64,000 nt of DNA from NCBI RefSeq assembly GCF_024586455.1, contig NW_026089624.1, positions 13,607,341-13,671,340 on the forward strand, written 5' to 3'. The position numbers and the translations under genes are program-made. Origin of the DNA: Bactrocera neohumeralis (lineage: Eukaryota; Arthropoda; Insecta; Diptera; Tephritidae). Below the pieces are notes generated by a model. It saw only the letters and a program-made list of their open reading frames with translations. It did no database searches and was not told the DNA's origin. Of the stretch, positions 22,380 to 31,773 are shown in pieces (positions within the stretch are counted from its first letter, which is position 1; every line of letters begins with the position of its first letter).

Positions 22380-23208
22380 CAAGCTGCATTCTAAAGTAAA
22401 CAGGACATATAGATGACGCCACCAGGGGGCGCTAGACTTTTTAAATCTAAATATATGTCGACTGGTGCGTTAGAATATGCTATCTTTATCGATTGTCCAG
22501 TGAGAATTTCATGACATTTATTTGTCTATTGGGAGTGAAGTTATTGTGTTTTAAGTGTCAGTATGTATGTGCTATCGGTGCGAAAATGAGCTTCGAACAA
22601 AGAACCAACATTACATTTTCTTTTAAAATTGGTAAAACTTTTACCGAAACGTTTCAATTGATGAAACAAGTTTATGTGTGTGAGAGTGAGCGAGTGGTTT
22701 CACCGTTTTCAAAGTGATCGTGAGGACATAAATTACGATCATCATGTGGGCCAATCAAAATCCGTGATCACCATAAATTTCATCGAAACTGTGCGTGAAT
22801 TCATCAAAAATCAGCCGAAATCATCATTGCAATTCATGGAGATGGAATTGAACATCTCCATAACATCGATTTATCGCATTTTGACCGAACATTTGGGTTT
22901 ACGAAAGGTGTGTGCACGGTTTGTTCCGCACAAATTGACTAACGACCAAAATTTGCTCAGAATCCAGCAATCGAAGGACACCATTAAAGAGGTCATTGCG
23001 ACTTCTTCCTTTTCGGAAAAATGCATTTGCCCATGAAAGGATGCACCGGCATACTGGCGGCCCTACCGGCCAACGAGCTAAAACACTCGTCCGACATGCT
23101 TTTGGACTAAGGAAAAAAAGCTGTATTGAAGCAGAAGGAGACTATTTTGAATAAAAAAACTGAAAAACCATTTTTTTTTTTATCTTGTTTACTTTGGAAC
23201 GCATCTTG
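22380..23208 (+). mobile_element. mariner element 1, internally deleted (829 bp)
   Basis: The ends CAAGCTGCATTCTAAAGTAAAC and (reverse complement) CAAGATGCGTTCCAAAGTAAAC are terminal inverted repeats, flanked by TA at 22378-22379 and 23209-23210. A subterminal CCACCAGGGGGCGCTAGA is shared with the copy at 37529-38443. The insert lies in RTE copy 3. Confidence 0.9.
22587..23150 (+). pseudogene. mariner transposase remnant 1
   Basis: ATG at 22587 begins MSFEQRTNITFSF, then FKIGKTFTETFQLMKQVY, a frameshift, RFQSDREDIN, VITINFIETVREFIKN and SIYRILTEHLGLRKVC (the helix-turn-helix half). The protein then jumps from about DTIKEV to a C-terminal segment (KCICP and an ILAALPAN-like piece in another frame). 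The catalytic D-D-D core is absent. Confidence 0.8.
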
Positions 23209-23936
23209 TATGAGCGCTTGGAGCGCACGTCTGAGGGCTGCCTCTGCCACGATGTCAAAGTCGTGCTTGGCGACTTTAACGTCAGGGTGAGCAAAGACGG
23301 TATCTTTGGCAAAACATTCGGAAAATTCAACCTCCACGATGAAACACCCGCAAATGGGTTGGGGCTGATCGACTTCGCCGGGGCCCGGAATATGGTTATC
23401 TGAAGTACAAGATTTCAGTATACAAAAATTCATCAAGCTACCTGGCCGTCTCCGGATTGAAAAGCCACCAACCAGGTCGATCATGTTGTGATGGACGAAA
23501 GACATCCAGTGGTTTATACATTATGTGCGTACGCTCCGAGGCTCGGCTCGAACCACTATCTTGTTACAGCCAATATACGCACCCGTATATGTGCAGCCAA
23601 AAACGCACGTCAACGAACACAAGGAAGGTTGGACGTCAAAAAGCTGCAATCACAAGAGACAGCCGATCGATTTTCTACTTGACTTGTATTGCTGTTTTCT
23701 GAGAGCACTCGCCAGCAAATCGGTATACGGGAACTATGGGACGGCATTCAAGCTCTTAAGGTATGGCTGCAAAGGAAACCATTGGTTTTCGGAAAAGGCA
23801 AAAGAACAGCTGATACGATGAGGAGTTCCGTGACGCAGCGAAGAGAAAACAGACTACCTACTTCGCATCGTTACAATCGACCACAAACCGCGCGGGATGC
23901 GAAAGATAGCGAGAGCTGAAGAGGGAAGCGAGGCGC

Positions 23937-23948
23937 ATTTGCATAAAA
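23937..23948 (+). repeat. Target site duplication, left copy, of the Jockey-type LINE
   Basis: ATTTGCATAAAA, repeated exactly at 24738-24749. Confidence 0.85.
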
Positions 23949-24737
23949 CACAGCCACAGAAATTGTACATTACTTTTAACGAGTTGAAGTCTATCCATAT
24001 AAACTTCAATAACAAAAGTGCTACGGACATCCCCTTACATATTGGAAATGAAGTAATCTCGTATTCCACCTCGGTGAAATATCTTGATATGACGTTGGAT
24101 GTAAAGTTGAAATGGAAGGAGCATATACAAAAAAAAGTTTCAGAACTAAAACTAAAATACCACAAAATAAACTGGTTGATTGGCAAGAAATCACCCTTAA
24201 CAACATCAAGTAAACTCCTAGTCTACAATCAAACTTTGAAACCTATTTGGACATATGGAATTCTACTATGGGGATGCGCTGCCACGTTATACATCGAAGC
24301 GGTTCAAAGATTCCAAAACAAAGTTCTGCGAAAAATGGTAAATGCCCCGTGGTACATACGCAATTCGGATCCGCATCGTGATCTTCATTTAAAAATGGTT
24401 CGGGAAGTCATTCGCGAAACAACATCGAAACTTGCAAAAAGGTTACAAAATCATGTAAACAGTGAAGCCCGACAACTAGGAGAGACTAGAAATAGCAGGC
24501 GTAGACTGAAAAGAACAACGTTTCATGATCTATTACGAATCTAAGAAAATAACAAATATCATTATATTTAGTTGTAAAATTTAGTTTAAAAAAGAAAAAC
24601 TTGTTATTACAGCTTTTATTGTTTTACTTCATACATTGAGAAAAATATTGCTTGTTAGTTTAAATTTATCACTAGTTGCATTTTCAATGAAATGTAAAAC
24701 CATCATTTACTACGTTTCAATAAAAATAAAAAATAAA
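23949..24737 (+). mobile_element. 5'-truncated Jockey-type LINE (789 bp)
   Basis: The insert is bounded by a 12-bp duplication and ends in an A-rich tail (AATAAAAATAAAAAATAAA). It has only the 3' part of a LINE, as expected for incomplete reverse transcription. It lies within RTE copy 3. Confidence 0.85.
23951..24544 (+). CDS. Jockey-type RT C-terminal fragment
   Basis: An intact frame of almost 200 codons ends at TAA 24542-24544. It has the post-palm RT region and C-terminal domain of Jockey-clade LINEs: SVKYLDMTLDVKLKWKEHI, LLVYNQTLKPIWTYGILLWG, QRFQNKVLRKMVNAPWYIRN and DLHLKMVREVI. The YxDD box is missing because of 5' truncation. No frameshift is seen, so this looks younger than the surrounding RTE. 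Confidence 0.85.
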   Translation, partial: QPQKLYITFNELKSIHINFNNKSATDIPLHIGNEVISYSTSVKYLDMTLDVKLKWKEHIQKKVSELKLKYHKINWLIGKKSPLTTSSKLLVYNQTLKPIWTYGILLWGCAATLYIEAVQRFQNKVLRKMVNAPWYIRNSDPHRDLHLKMVREVIRETTSKLAKRLQNHVNSEARQLGETRNSRRRLKRTTFHDLLRI

Positions 24738-24749
24738 ATTTGCATAAAA
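24738..24749 (+). repeat. Target site duplication, right copy, of the Jockey-type LINE
   Basis: ATTTGCATAAAA, identical to 23937-23948. Confidence 0.85.
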
Positions 24750-24891
24750 AAAGAGAGAGGCCGAAATGCATGAATATGAAGAGCTTGACGACTTGGCCGA
24801 CAGGAGTTATACTCGAAAATTCTACGAAACGGTGCGGAGACTAATGGACCATAGTCCTGTAGAATCCCCAGAGGTGATCTAGTGTGCAGGG

Positions 24892-25120
24892 AAAATACAG
24901 GACAATCTTTAAATTTCTATAGCTCAGAGGCATTTTCATCGATTTTTTATTACATACCATCTATGAAAATTTTATAAAGCCTCGACTTTGTGGCAATGGG
25001 CACTCTTGTGGAGTTCAATTCTGAGGAATATGTGTCTAAAGTCAAAGCGATGCCATAAATGCTTTTGAGGTATAGAAATTTAAAGATAAAAAATCACGAT
25101 TGTCGTGTATTTTCAGTGGA
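24892..25120. mobile_element. Small inverted-repeat element (MITE)
   Basis: GAAAATACAGGACAATC with TTTAAATTTCTATAGCTCAG at the left (about 24892-24940) matches, inverted, CTTTTGAGGTATAGAAATTT and GATTGTCGTGTATTTTC at the right (about 25065-25118). The centre has no coding signal. The exact ends and duplication are not certain. Confidence 0.65.
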
Positions 25121-25329
25121 AAATTTTTTCATGCCTTGGTCCAATCCTTAATGTTAATATTAAGGGCTCAAGTTTTCAGGGAATTTTTTTGGGGGTATTT
25201 CCAAGGAAATTTCATGATGGGAGTGAAAAAACAGTTTGGCAAAACTGCTTTAATTCATAATGTCAAAATCAGCTGTTTTCTTTGTTGTTAATATTCAAAA
25301 ATATGTTTGATAACTTATAAAGCAAACTT
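25121..25329. other. Short AT-rich gap, nothing recognised
   Basis: No gene or clear repeat. Confidence 0.4.
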
Positions 25330-25605
25330 TTATTCTGTAACCATTATGACGTTCTTAAACAATTGAAAACAGTTGATGGACATCAGTGTTCGTCTTATCG
25401 TGAGGCGTGCCAGCTACTAGAGTTTTTCGAGAACGATTTGCAATGAGATATTTCGAAGATATATATATGTTTATAGAGGGAAATAAAGTCATGTCGTGTT
25501 TGGGCTTGACAGCACCCATTCGTTCAATGCAAGATGCATTTAACCAAGAGTTACAAAGAGAACAACAATATTATAACGGATTTCTCGATAAATCGTCTAC
25601 CTTGT
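25330..25605 (+). pseudogene. Helitron helicase fragment 1
   Basis: LKQLKTVDGH, SYREACQLLE and FNQELQREQQYYNGF match, in order, segments of the Helitron protein at 57246-58556 (RTVNGHLCETYREACQLL and LFDRELQREQEFN). The DNA between them is deleted, so this is a short, rearranged scrap of the pre-helicase region. Confidence 0.75.
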
Positions 25606-26225
25606 AACTCACCCTTAGTTTTGATCATTGGATTGTTCAATGAAGTCCCAATTTTATGGGTATGCACTTATGTATTTTTATTTCTAATTCAACAAACAAC
25701 TTAAAACTTTGTTACTCAATAGTTCTTAGCTTACAACTTTTTACTTATAAATCAATTGCTCTTTACAAGGCAGCATTCTAACCAGAACTGTGTCTGCTGC
25801 ACAATACGGCAGCACGTATACAGTCGATTATTAACCTGCCATTGCTACCCGAATATTCTGGCAACTATGAATTTCGCTGTTTAGTTGATTCTGGCAATTT
25901 ATCAGCAATTCGATTTTGTGCTATCATCCGTGTTCGTCACACTGCCCTCCATCTAAGTCTGATCCTCCCGATTAGACATGTTTGAGGTACCAAACACATA
26001 ACATTTATGTCCCTCGTTTGATTTTCTAAGACGCTGCTGACTTCCTTAGCCGTCCTTCTCTTATTGGAGTTAACTTTATCCGTTTTACCGATACCCAATT
26101 TCTGGTACTTACTTCAACCTAAAGTTGTTCCGACCTTCCTTTCATATCTTGTGACCCACTTGTTGATAAATGCGTCCGCTACTACTGGTAAGTGATTGGG
26201 TATGTTTGTGTTAATTCGCTGAAAT
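25606..26225. other. Unassigned, possible retroelement scraps
   Basis: Pyrimidine-rich DNA without a readable gene. A short FRCLVDSGNLSAI-like stretch at about 25880-25915 resembles a retroelement protease start, but too little is preserved to claim it. Confidence 0.3.
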
Positions 26226-26319
26226 GTTAGGTTAGGTTGAATGGCCGATCAAAGATCACACGTAGACTAATAATGTAGTCCTTTGTGATGCCATTGAAAA
26301 AGAACTCCCGTGTTCGGAC

Positions 26320-26583
26320 TTACAGATTAGCGAAGCGCTTTGTAGCCAATACATAATTACACAGACGCTTAACTTCAACTCCCGCCAGTTCGGTGGGATG
26401 ACCGAAGGTATGCGCCCCCAAGTGTCTAAGTCTTGACCTCCCAAACGCGGGACAGTCAGGCAGGAAATGCTGGCTTGTTTCTACCGCATCTTTTTCCAAA
26501 CAGCTTCTACAGTCGGCATCCGGTAAGATACCCATTCTTACCGCATGTTTGCCAATAGGACAGTGGCCTGTCAAGAGTCCCAC
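26320..26583 (-). CDS. LOA LINE C-terminal cysteine/histidine box
   Basis: GLLTGHCPIGKHAVRMG followed by CRSCLEKDAVETSQHFLPDC is the C-x2-C...H...C arrangement found at the C-terminus of many I/Jockey-group LINE ORF2 proteins. It is in a different frame from the RNase H block. Confidence 0.72.
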   Translation of the reverse strand: MGLLTGHCPIGKHAVRMGILPDADCRSCLEKDAVETSQHFLPDCPAFGRSRLRHLGAHTFGHPTELAGVEVKRLCNYVLATKRFANL

Positions 26584-26623
26584 TACTAATGAGAGGTTAG
26601 CCTTACTGAGGGCTAAGAGATCA

Positions 26624-27541
26624 CTAGATCTCCTGCGATCTATCTTGGGTCAAAAAAAAAGCCTTTGCAACCACACAAGTGCCGATGCTGGCCCAGCGTT
26701 GAACAATCATCCGCGTGGCCCAGCTATCTAATAGTAGAACACAAGAGGATACAGGAGCACCGATCCGTTCCCATTCTACCGATAATGATTGTATGGTGCC
26801 CTTCCTTGCTAACTCATCAGCTTTACCTGCAATTCCGCTTTGGCCCGGCACCCATACCAGTCTAATTACGAAAACTCTAGCTGCAAGAGATAGCAACGTT
26901 AGACATTCTTCGACCAACCCTGAACGCACTGTGATTGAGTTCAAGGCTAGTATTGCCGCTCTGCTATCTGAGTGAATGGTCACTTCTCTGAAGATGGATG
27001 CACTCTGTAGCAGCAAATCTGCTGCTACCTTGATGGCTGCGACCTCAGCCTGGAATACGCTGCAGTCCCCTTCACTGACCGTCGCCCCAAGCTTTGACCC
27101 ATCCGTGAAGAAGCTTGTTGCCCCTCTCCTCCAACGGCTTCTTCCCACCCATATCTCCCTCGCCGGTATATGGGCAGAGAAGGAGCCGCCAGAGTTCGAT
27201 AAGGCGATTCCATGATCCAGATGATCCGGTATGCAGTCAAAGTTTGTAAGGATATTCGAATGTCCAGATACGCGTTCCTTTAAGAAACCAGATCCTCTGA
27301 GTCTGATGGCCACCTTCGCGGCTATGCACCTACCGGCAATGTCCACCTGCGTTATGTTCAAAATTGCATTAAGTGCCATGGTTGCGGTGGATCTTAATGC
27401 ACCGCATATGCTAATTAGCGTAGCCCGTTGAACGCTTTCAGGTTTCTTGGCAAGTGTGGTCTTCCCTAAAGCCCTCCACCACATAAAGACACCACAGAAC
27501 AAGGTGGACTTGACTATGGTGTCATAGAGCCAGAGGACCAC
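26624..27541 (-). CDS. LOA LINE thumb and RNase H
   Basis: An open block of 305 codons begins in the post-palm region (FCGVFMWWRAL, VQRATLISICGALRSTATMA). From about residue 140 it has an RNase H fold: FFTDGSKLG, FQAEVAAIKVA, IHSDSRAAILAL and VWVPGQSGIAGKADELARKG. The catalytic D, E, D and final D are all present. The histidine common in WVPGHSG is glutamine here. Confidence 0.8.
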   Translation of the reverse strand: MVLWLYDTIVKSTLFCGVFMWWRALGKTTLAKKPESVQRATLISICGALRSTATMALNAILNITQVDIAGRCIAAKVAIRLRGSGFLKERVSGHSNILTNFDCIPDHLDHGIALSNSGGSFSAHIPAREIWVGRSRWRRGATSFFTDGSKLGATVSEGDCSVFQAEVAAIKVAADLLLQSASIFREVTIHSDSRAAILALNSITVRSGLVEECLTLLSLAARVFVIRLVWVPGQSGIAGKADELARKGTIQSLSVEWERIGAPVSSCVLLLDSWATRMIVQRWASIGTCVVAKAFFLTQDRSQEI

Positions 27542-27801
27542 TTTCGGGGAGAGGCCCCTTCTTTGCCAATAGCTCCTCTACAGCAGTATAAGGCAATAGA
27601 TGCCTTTTTTGCTCTCTAATCGATATTCGGCTTCCATGAAAGCTTCTTATCCAGGATGAGCCCTAAATATTTTACTTTATCCGCCGGTTGTAGGCGAATA
27701 TCTCCCATTTGCGGCAGCGGTGCCAACGGGATCTTATATTTTCTGCTGAATAAAACCATTTCCGTTTTATTTTGGTTAATGGCGAGTCCACTTCCGACCG
27801 C

Positions 27802-28313
27802 TCATTTTGTTACAACGCTGAGATATCCCTGCGTCAACTCGTACACGGTGCTGAGGAACGTTCGTTTACTATACTGTACTACATCGTCTGCATAGGCAAT
27901 CATCAGACAGCCGCGTTCCTCCAGTTTTTTGAGCAATTCGTTAACGACTAGGATCCATAGAAGAGGAGAGAGAACCCTACCTTGTGGTGTTCCCCTACGA
28001 TTCGCCTCGCACGCGCGGTGCCCCATTCTGTTTCGATCACTCTGTCGCACAGAAGATTGAGATTGAGGTGTTTGAGGTTCGATTCAACCCCAAGACCGTC
28101 AAGAGCAGTTACTACTGCCTCAGGCAGGACATTGTTGAAAGCTCCCTCGATATCAAGGAAGGTCCCAACAGCAAAGTCCTTGGCTTCAATGGCTTCCTCG
28201 AGCCATGACACGATAGTATGCAAGGCGGTATCCACTGACCTGCCTTTACGATAAGCATGTTGTTCTCCTGACAGATAGTCTCTCGGAATGCGCCTCCTAA
28301 TATACCAGTCCAT
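27802..28313 (-). pseudogene. LOA LINE reverse transcriptase palm
   Basis: Two overlapping frames carry HAYRKGRSVDTALHTIVSWL, FLDIEGAFNNVLPEAV (about 28165-28115), then RRGTPQGRVLSPLLW and the catalytic AYADDVVQYSK (about 27895-27860). A frameshift separates the two halves near 28050. Confidence 0.82.
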
Positions 28314-28330
28314 CAGCCTCTCCAGAGTCT

Positions 28331-29033
28331 TTAGCAGAAAGGAGAAGAGGCTGATTGATTGCCGTCTGGTCCCGGGGACTTGAATGGTTTGAACGACTTA
28401 ATCGCCCACGTCAAGTGCCGCTCATCCAGAATGCCGACAAAAGCCGCACAATTCTCATCCAGCACCCCGAGAGATCCTTTCGCAGAGGACGTGTTGCTCG
28501 GGAAGTGAGCGTCAAGAAGCATCTGAAGTGTAGGCCCACTTCCCATTTGCGTCCTTGAGATACCCCAGGGACACTGGGTTTTTTGCGAGAATACGCCTAA
28601 ATCTAGAGGACTCGTGACAGCCCTCCACTTTTTCGCAGAAGCTCTTCCACGAGATCCTCTTAGCCTTTTTTAACTCGGACTTGAATATTGAAGGTCTTAT
28701 TTTATACAAAATCCGGTCATCAGATAGCCCACTTCTACGGGCCCTGTTGAATAAACGTCTAGCTGGGCAATCCATTATGAGGCTAAGCTGAGGTTCCAAC
28801 TTGCATGCGGTCACAAAAGTAGGAGAGTTTCCTCTGTTACAGATGCGAAAATTTTCGCTAACAATAAAGTCAAAAAGCGACTCACGTCTATTATTGGTAT
28901 CCGAGCTACCCCAGATTTGGTGTCGCGAGTTAGCGTCGGAATCGATGATGGCGCTGGTACCAGTCTTAAACGCTTCGGCTAAGGTCTTCCTCAGCAGTAA
29001 GGGAGGTGGCTCCAAAACATCATTGTGTGGCAT
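28331..29033 (-). pseudogene. LOA LINE endonuclease end and linker
   Basis: IIDSDANSRHQIWGSSDTN (about 28960-28910) followed by LFDFIVSENFRICNRGN-like sequence is the last catalytic part of an APE-type endonuclease. Then come KIRPSIFKSELKKAKR and a linker. The end of the block (SFKPFKSPGPDG, about 28370) is the RT entry motif. A frameshift lies near 28540. The N-terminal half of the endonuclease is not readable. Confidence 0.72.
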
Positions 29034-29213
29034 GTACGCAGAGATAAGTCAGAAATCTCTGGTGTCACACTCCAGTTTCGCTGTCACTTCGTAAATGTCT
29101 CTGAAATTAGGTAAAAAAAATCCCGTAATTCATTCCTTACCAACATTAAGGCTCTGTTCCTACCTGTCCTTGTCCTTTGTCCTCAATCCAGATATCCCGT
29201 TGCCAGTCAGAGG

Positions 29214-29486
29214 TTAATCTGGAGGAGTTTCATCCTTTAGACTTTCCTCCAGGAGCGCTAGTTCAGCGCCCAAGTCGTGATCGACCCGCACCTCCTCAAA
29301 CAGTTGTTTGAGGCTGAAGACGGAGTCGCCGCTCGACGAACAGCCCCCAGTACTCGCCACGTCCGAGAGATTCGGGTCGATTTCCATGGTCGTTTGACCG
29401 TCAGCGCCCCCTGTCACATCCACCGCAGCCGCTGCTTGGGTGCCATCAGCTCTGGTGTGTGATGGAAGTACTTTCAGTACCACCAT
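29214..29486 (-). CDS. LOA LINE ORF1, possible later segment
   Basis: A frame of 90 codons rich in acidic residues and G/S (TTMEIDPNLSDVASTGG, LKQLFEEVRVDHDL). Its position between ORF1 start and endonuclease suggests it is part of ORF1, but no domain is recognised. Confidence 0.4.
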   Translation of the reverse strand: MVVLKVLPSHTRADGTQAAAAVDVTGGADGQTTMEIDPNLSDVASTGGCSSSGDSVFSLKQLFEEVRVDHDLGAELALLEESLKDETPPD

Positions 29487-29809
29487 TTCGAAACCATATG
29501 TAGCTTATGGCTCCCTTTGTTTTGCTGAGAGGACCGATGGATTCCGCATTTAGCATTATCAGCGCTTGCCGATATGGTTAATCGGTTTTCTCTAGCCTCA
29601 AAACTTTCCAGTCCTGCGTTGGAAGTGAGGGATTGCAATATCTGAGGATTTCCTCAATCTCGCTTGCAGTGGAAGGTTCGGACGGCAGTCAAACGCGAGC
29701 CCTAGGACGAAGAGGAAGATCCTCTTTGGCCACGGTTTCTAGTCTGGCTCCCTTCCAAACCTCCTCCACCTGAGATACTGCCTTCTTATATAAGATGGCC
29801 GATCTCTCG

Positions 29810-30208
29810 TCAGCACAACTTGTGAGCTTGTGCAGTCCCTGGTGCCAACCGGCACTCACACACTCTCAGGAAGACCGACGAGATAGCCGACGCTACCCTC
29901 TTCCATTCGTCGTGGGAGATGGCACCGTCCTCCCTACTGCGATCGAGCACCCCAAGTACTATGACACCAGCGCCTTTAGCGATTTCGCTAAAGGTTGGCG
30001 CCTTTCCCGTTCGTGGTTTCTTACCAAGGGATGTTTCTCCATCGTGCGACCTCTGCCGCTTGACCGCCGGTCCTGTTCTACTAGCTTCCGGTCCTGCCCT
30101 ATCGTCCTCGCTCAGCACCTTCTTGGCCCACAAGAGAGTACTAGCATGTTGATCAGATACCTGACCAACATGCTTGTCACCGTAGCGTTCCACTATCTTG
30201 TCCGCCAA
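29810..30208 (-). CDS. LOA LINE ORF1, N-terminal part
   Basis: A frame of 132 codons from ATG 30208 has charged, KR- and ED-rich sequence, with a nuclear-signal-like VKRQRSHDGETSLGKKPR at about residues 50-67. It ends CECRLAPGTAQ. No RNA-binding knuckle is in this part. ORF1 placement rests on its position upstream of the endonuclease. Confidence 0.5.
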   Translation of the reverse strand: MADKIVERYGDKHVGQVSDQHASTLLWAKKVLSEDDRAGPEASRTGPAVKRQRSHDGETSLGKKPRTGKAPTFSEIAKGAGVIVLGVLDRSREDGAISHDEWKRVASAISSVFLRVCECRLAPGTAQAHKLC

Positions 30209-30270
30209 TCAGCGGTCCGACTTTAGCTTCAGAACTCTGAAATGTACTGCTTCGTCTGATTATGATCCAC

Positions 30271-30309
30271 CTAGACCCTTTAGCTACAACCTAGACCCTT
30301 TAGCTACAA
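30271..30309 (+). repeat. 20-bp direct duplication
   Basis: CTAGACCCTTTAGCTACAAC occurs at 30271-30290 and again, except for its last base, at 30291-30309. Confidence 0.9.
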
Positions 30310-30345
30310 TGCATTCAGCATATTTGGCAATCTTCTCCGTAGTGC

Positions 30346-30622
30346 ATTGCCGATAACCAACCCAATAAAATCTTTATTTTAAATTTGGGAGCTTTGCTCA
30401 TCTTCGCTCTACCATACTCGATGCAAGCAACCGTAGCGGATTGCCGATAACCAACCAAATAAAATCTTTACTTTAAATTTGGGAGCTTTGCTCATCTTCG
30501 CTCTACCATTCTCGATTCAAGCAATCGAGCGGATTGCCGATAATCAACCCAATAAAATCTTTACTTTAAATTTGGGAGCTTTGCTCACTTTCGCTCTACC
30601 ATACCCGATGCAAGCAACCACA
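30346..30622 (+). repeat. 93-94 bp tandem repeat, 3 units
   Basis: Units start with ATTGCCGATAACCAAC (third unit ATTGCCGATAATCAAC) at 30346, 30440 and 30533. Each continues with AATAAAATCTTTA, AAATTTGGGAGCTTTGCTCA and TTCGCTCTACCAT. The array is immediately 5' of the LOA LINE ORF1 on the minus strand and may be its 5' untranslated region. Confidence 0.9.
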
Positions 30623-30884
30623 CACCAAGTTTAAAATGCTCCGCTCTGCCCAATATGCTTTTCCCGCTGAACTTTTTCCAACTGTTTTTTCACTTTTGGT
30701 ACATTTAGTGAACTTCACTTCAGTCATTATATCTTGCAATATTCTTGCAAAGACATATCCACTTCAGTCATTGAAAGATATACCATAATCCTCAACTTTA
30801 ATGTTTTCTGTTTCCATGGTTTTTCACAACCGTGATTGTAATTCAGTTTTTAATCATTGTATTTGATTAATGTTGATTATTTTG
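30623..30884. other. Short unassigned gap
   Basis: CACTTCAGTCATT occurs twice (about 30717 and 30761). Otherwise nothing is recognised. Confidence 0.4.
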
Positions 30885-31235
30885 AGACGAATACACAATG
30901 GCTCTCAAGAAATCGCTCGAGGCATTAGATAGGACCTTAAAAAATTAACCTAACAACCAAAACTTTTTTGATGGAGCCATTATTCTATTGTCGGGTGATT
31001 TTAGCTAGACTTTTCCTGTTATTCCTCGATCAACGAGACGAACTAACCACGCGGCAAAAATCATCTAATCTGTAGCGGCACGTTAAGAAAATCCAATTAA
31101 CGACCGGCAGACCGGCTGTAGAAGCTTGATTATTAAGGCAAGGTCATCGAGGCAAAATACAAACGAGAGGATGTCTTTATTCCTCGTGTATCAATGATTC
31201 CAACGGATTTGCCATTCGATTTTAAGTTCATCTAC
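30885..31235 (+). pseudogene. Helitron helicase fragment 2
   Basis: In broken frames: a KKSLEALDRTLK-like stretch (about 30905-30940), AIILLSGDFS and TFPVIPRSTR (about 30980-31030; the GDFRQTLPVIP motif of the helicase), then REDVFIPRVSMIPTDLPFDF (about 31160-31222). This is the C-terminal half of a Pif1-like Helitron helicase with many stops. Confidence 0.78.
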
Positions 31236-31299
31236 GCTTATTATAGATTAAAAACAGTATATCAAACACTTTCAAATTTAACTGTATAAATAAATTTAA

Positions 31300-31560
31300 T
31301 CTTATATACATATAAAAATTAAAAGCCTTTTTGTATGTACGCGCATTACGCCCGAACCACAGCATTGGAAAGGCGTGAAGATTTGCACGGGTATTCCTTT
31401 AGTCCTGAAGAAGGTCCTAACGGCGGCATTTTTTGCATAATCGCCCTCCATTTCGCAATTTACATATGTATGTCTATATTTATAACTCAAGAACGGCTGA
31501 ACCGATTTGGCTGAAAATTGGTGATGAGGTAGCTTGGACCCTCGGGACGGGCATCGGCCA
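31300..31560 (+). mobile_element. Helitron-like 5' terminus
   Basis: A TC at 31300, preceded by A, begins TCTTATATACATATAAAAAT, similar to the Helitron 5' ends at 56556 and 61994 (TCTATATA...TATAAAAATGAA). Further in, AACTCAAGAACGGCTGAACC resembles their AACTCAAGAA block. The 3' end of this copy cannot be placed. Confidence 0.5.
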
Positions 31561-31773
31561 CTTTCTATCGTTTTATGTTAAAAGCCAAAACAATTCATAA
31601 ACAAAAAAAAAATACATATTTCAAAACATAAGCATGTGTTCAAAATTCATGTAAGAATCATTTGAAAAATTGTTTACTTAAAAAATACGAAATAAAATCA
31701 CATACATATGTATGTAGCTACTGGCAGTGGGCTACAGTGGTTTTTGTTTACATATCCATATATGTATGTAAAT

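Larger units (their letters stand above)
22263..24880 (+). mobile_element. RTE LINE copy 3, split by a mariner and a Jockey-type LINE
   Basis: Three RTE segments belong to one copy: 22263-22379, 23209-23948 and 24738-24880. The first ends in the endonuclease at EEKDDVTKNAL, and the second resumes at YERLERTSEG, exactly where copy 1 continues; removing the mariner restores the frame there. The second segment carries VLGDFNVRV, NGLGLIDFAGARN and NHYLV with several stops, and ends in the linker at about 23948. The third resumes with EYEELDDLAD and TRKFYE-type sequence. The copy begins head-to-head against RTE copy 2. Confidence 0.85.
26226..30210 (-). mobile_element. LOA-type LINE, copy 1
   Basis: Read on the minus strand, the order is ORF1 (30208 down to 29214), endonuclease, reverse transcriptase, RNase H and a C-terminal zinc-like box. 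The 3' end is at about 26226 in a CAACCTAACCTAAC stretch. The RT signature (HAYRKGRSVDTALH and FLDIEGAFNNV) together with an RNase H domain points to the LOA clade in the broad Jockey/I group. Coding frames are broken in many places. Tandem repeats at 30346-30622 lie upstream of its ORF1. Confidence 0.82.

Noticed and set aside
30346..30622. CRISPR-like array
   Set aside because: The repeats are contiguous 93-bp units without spacers, in a eukaryotic setting next to a LINE.
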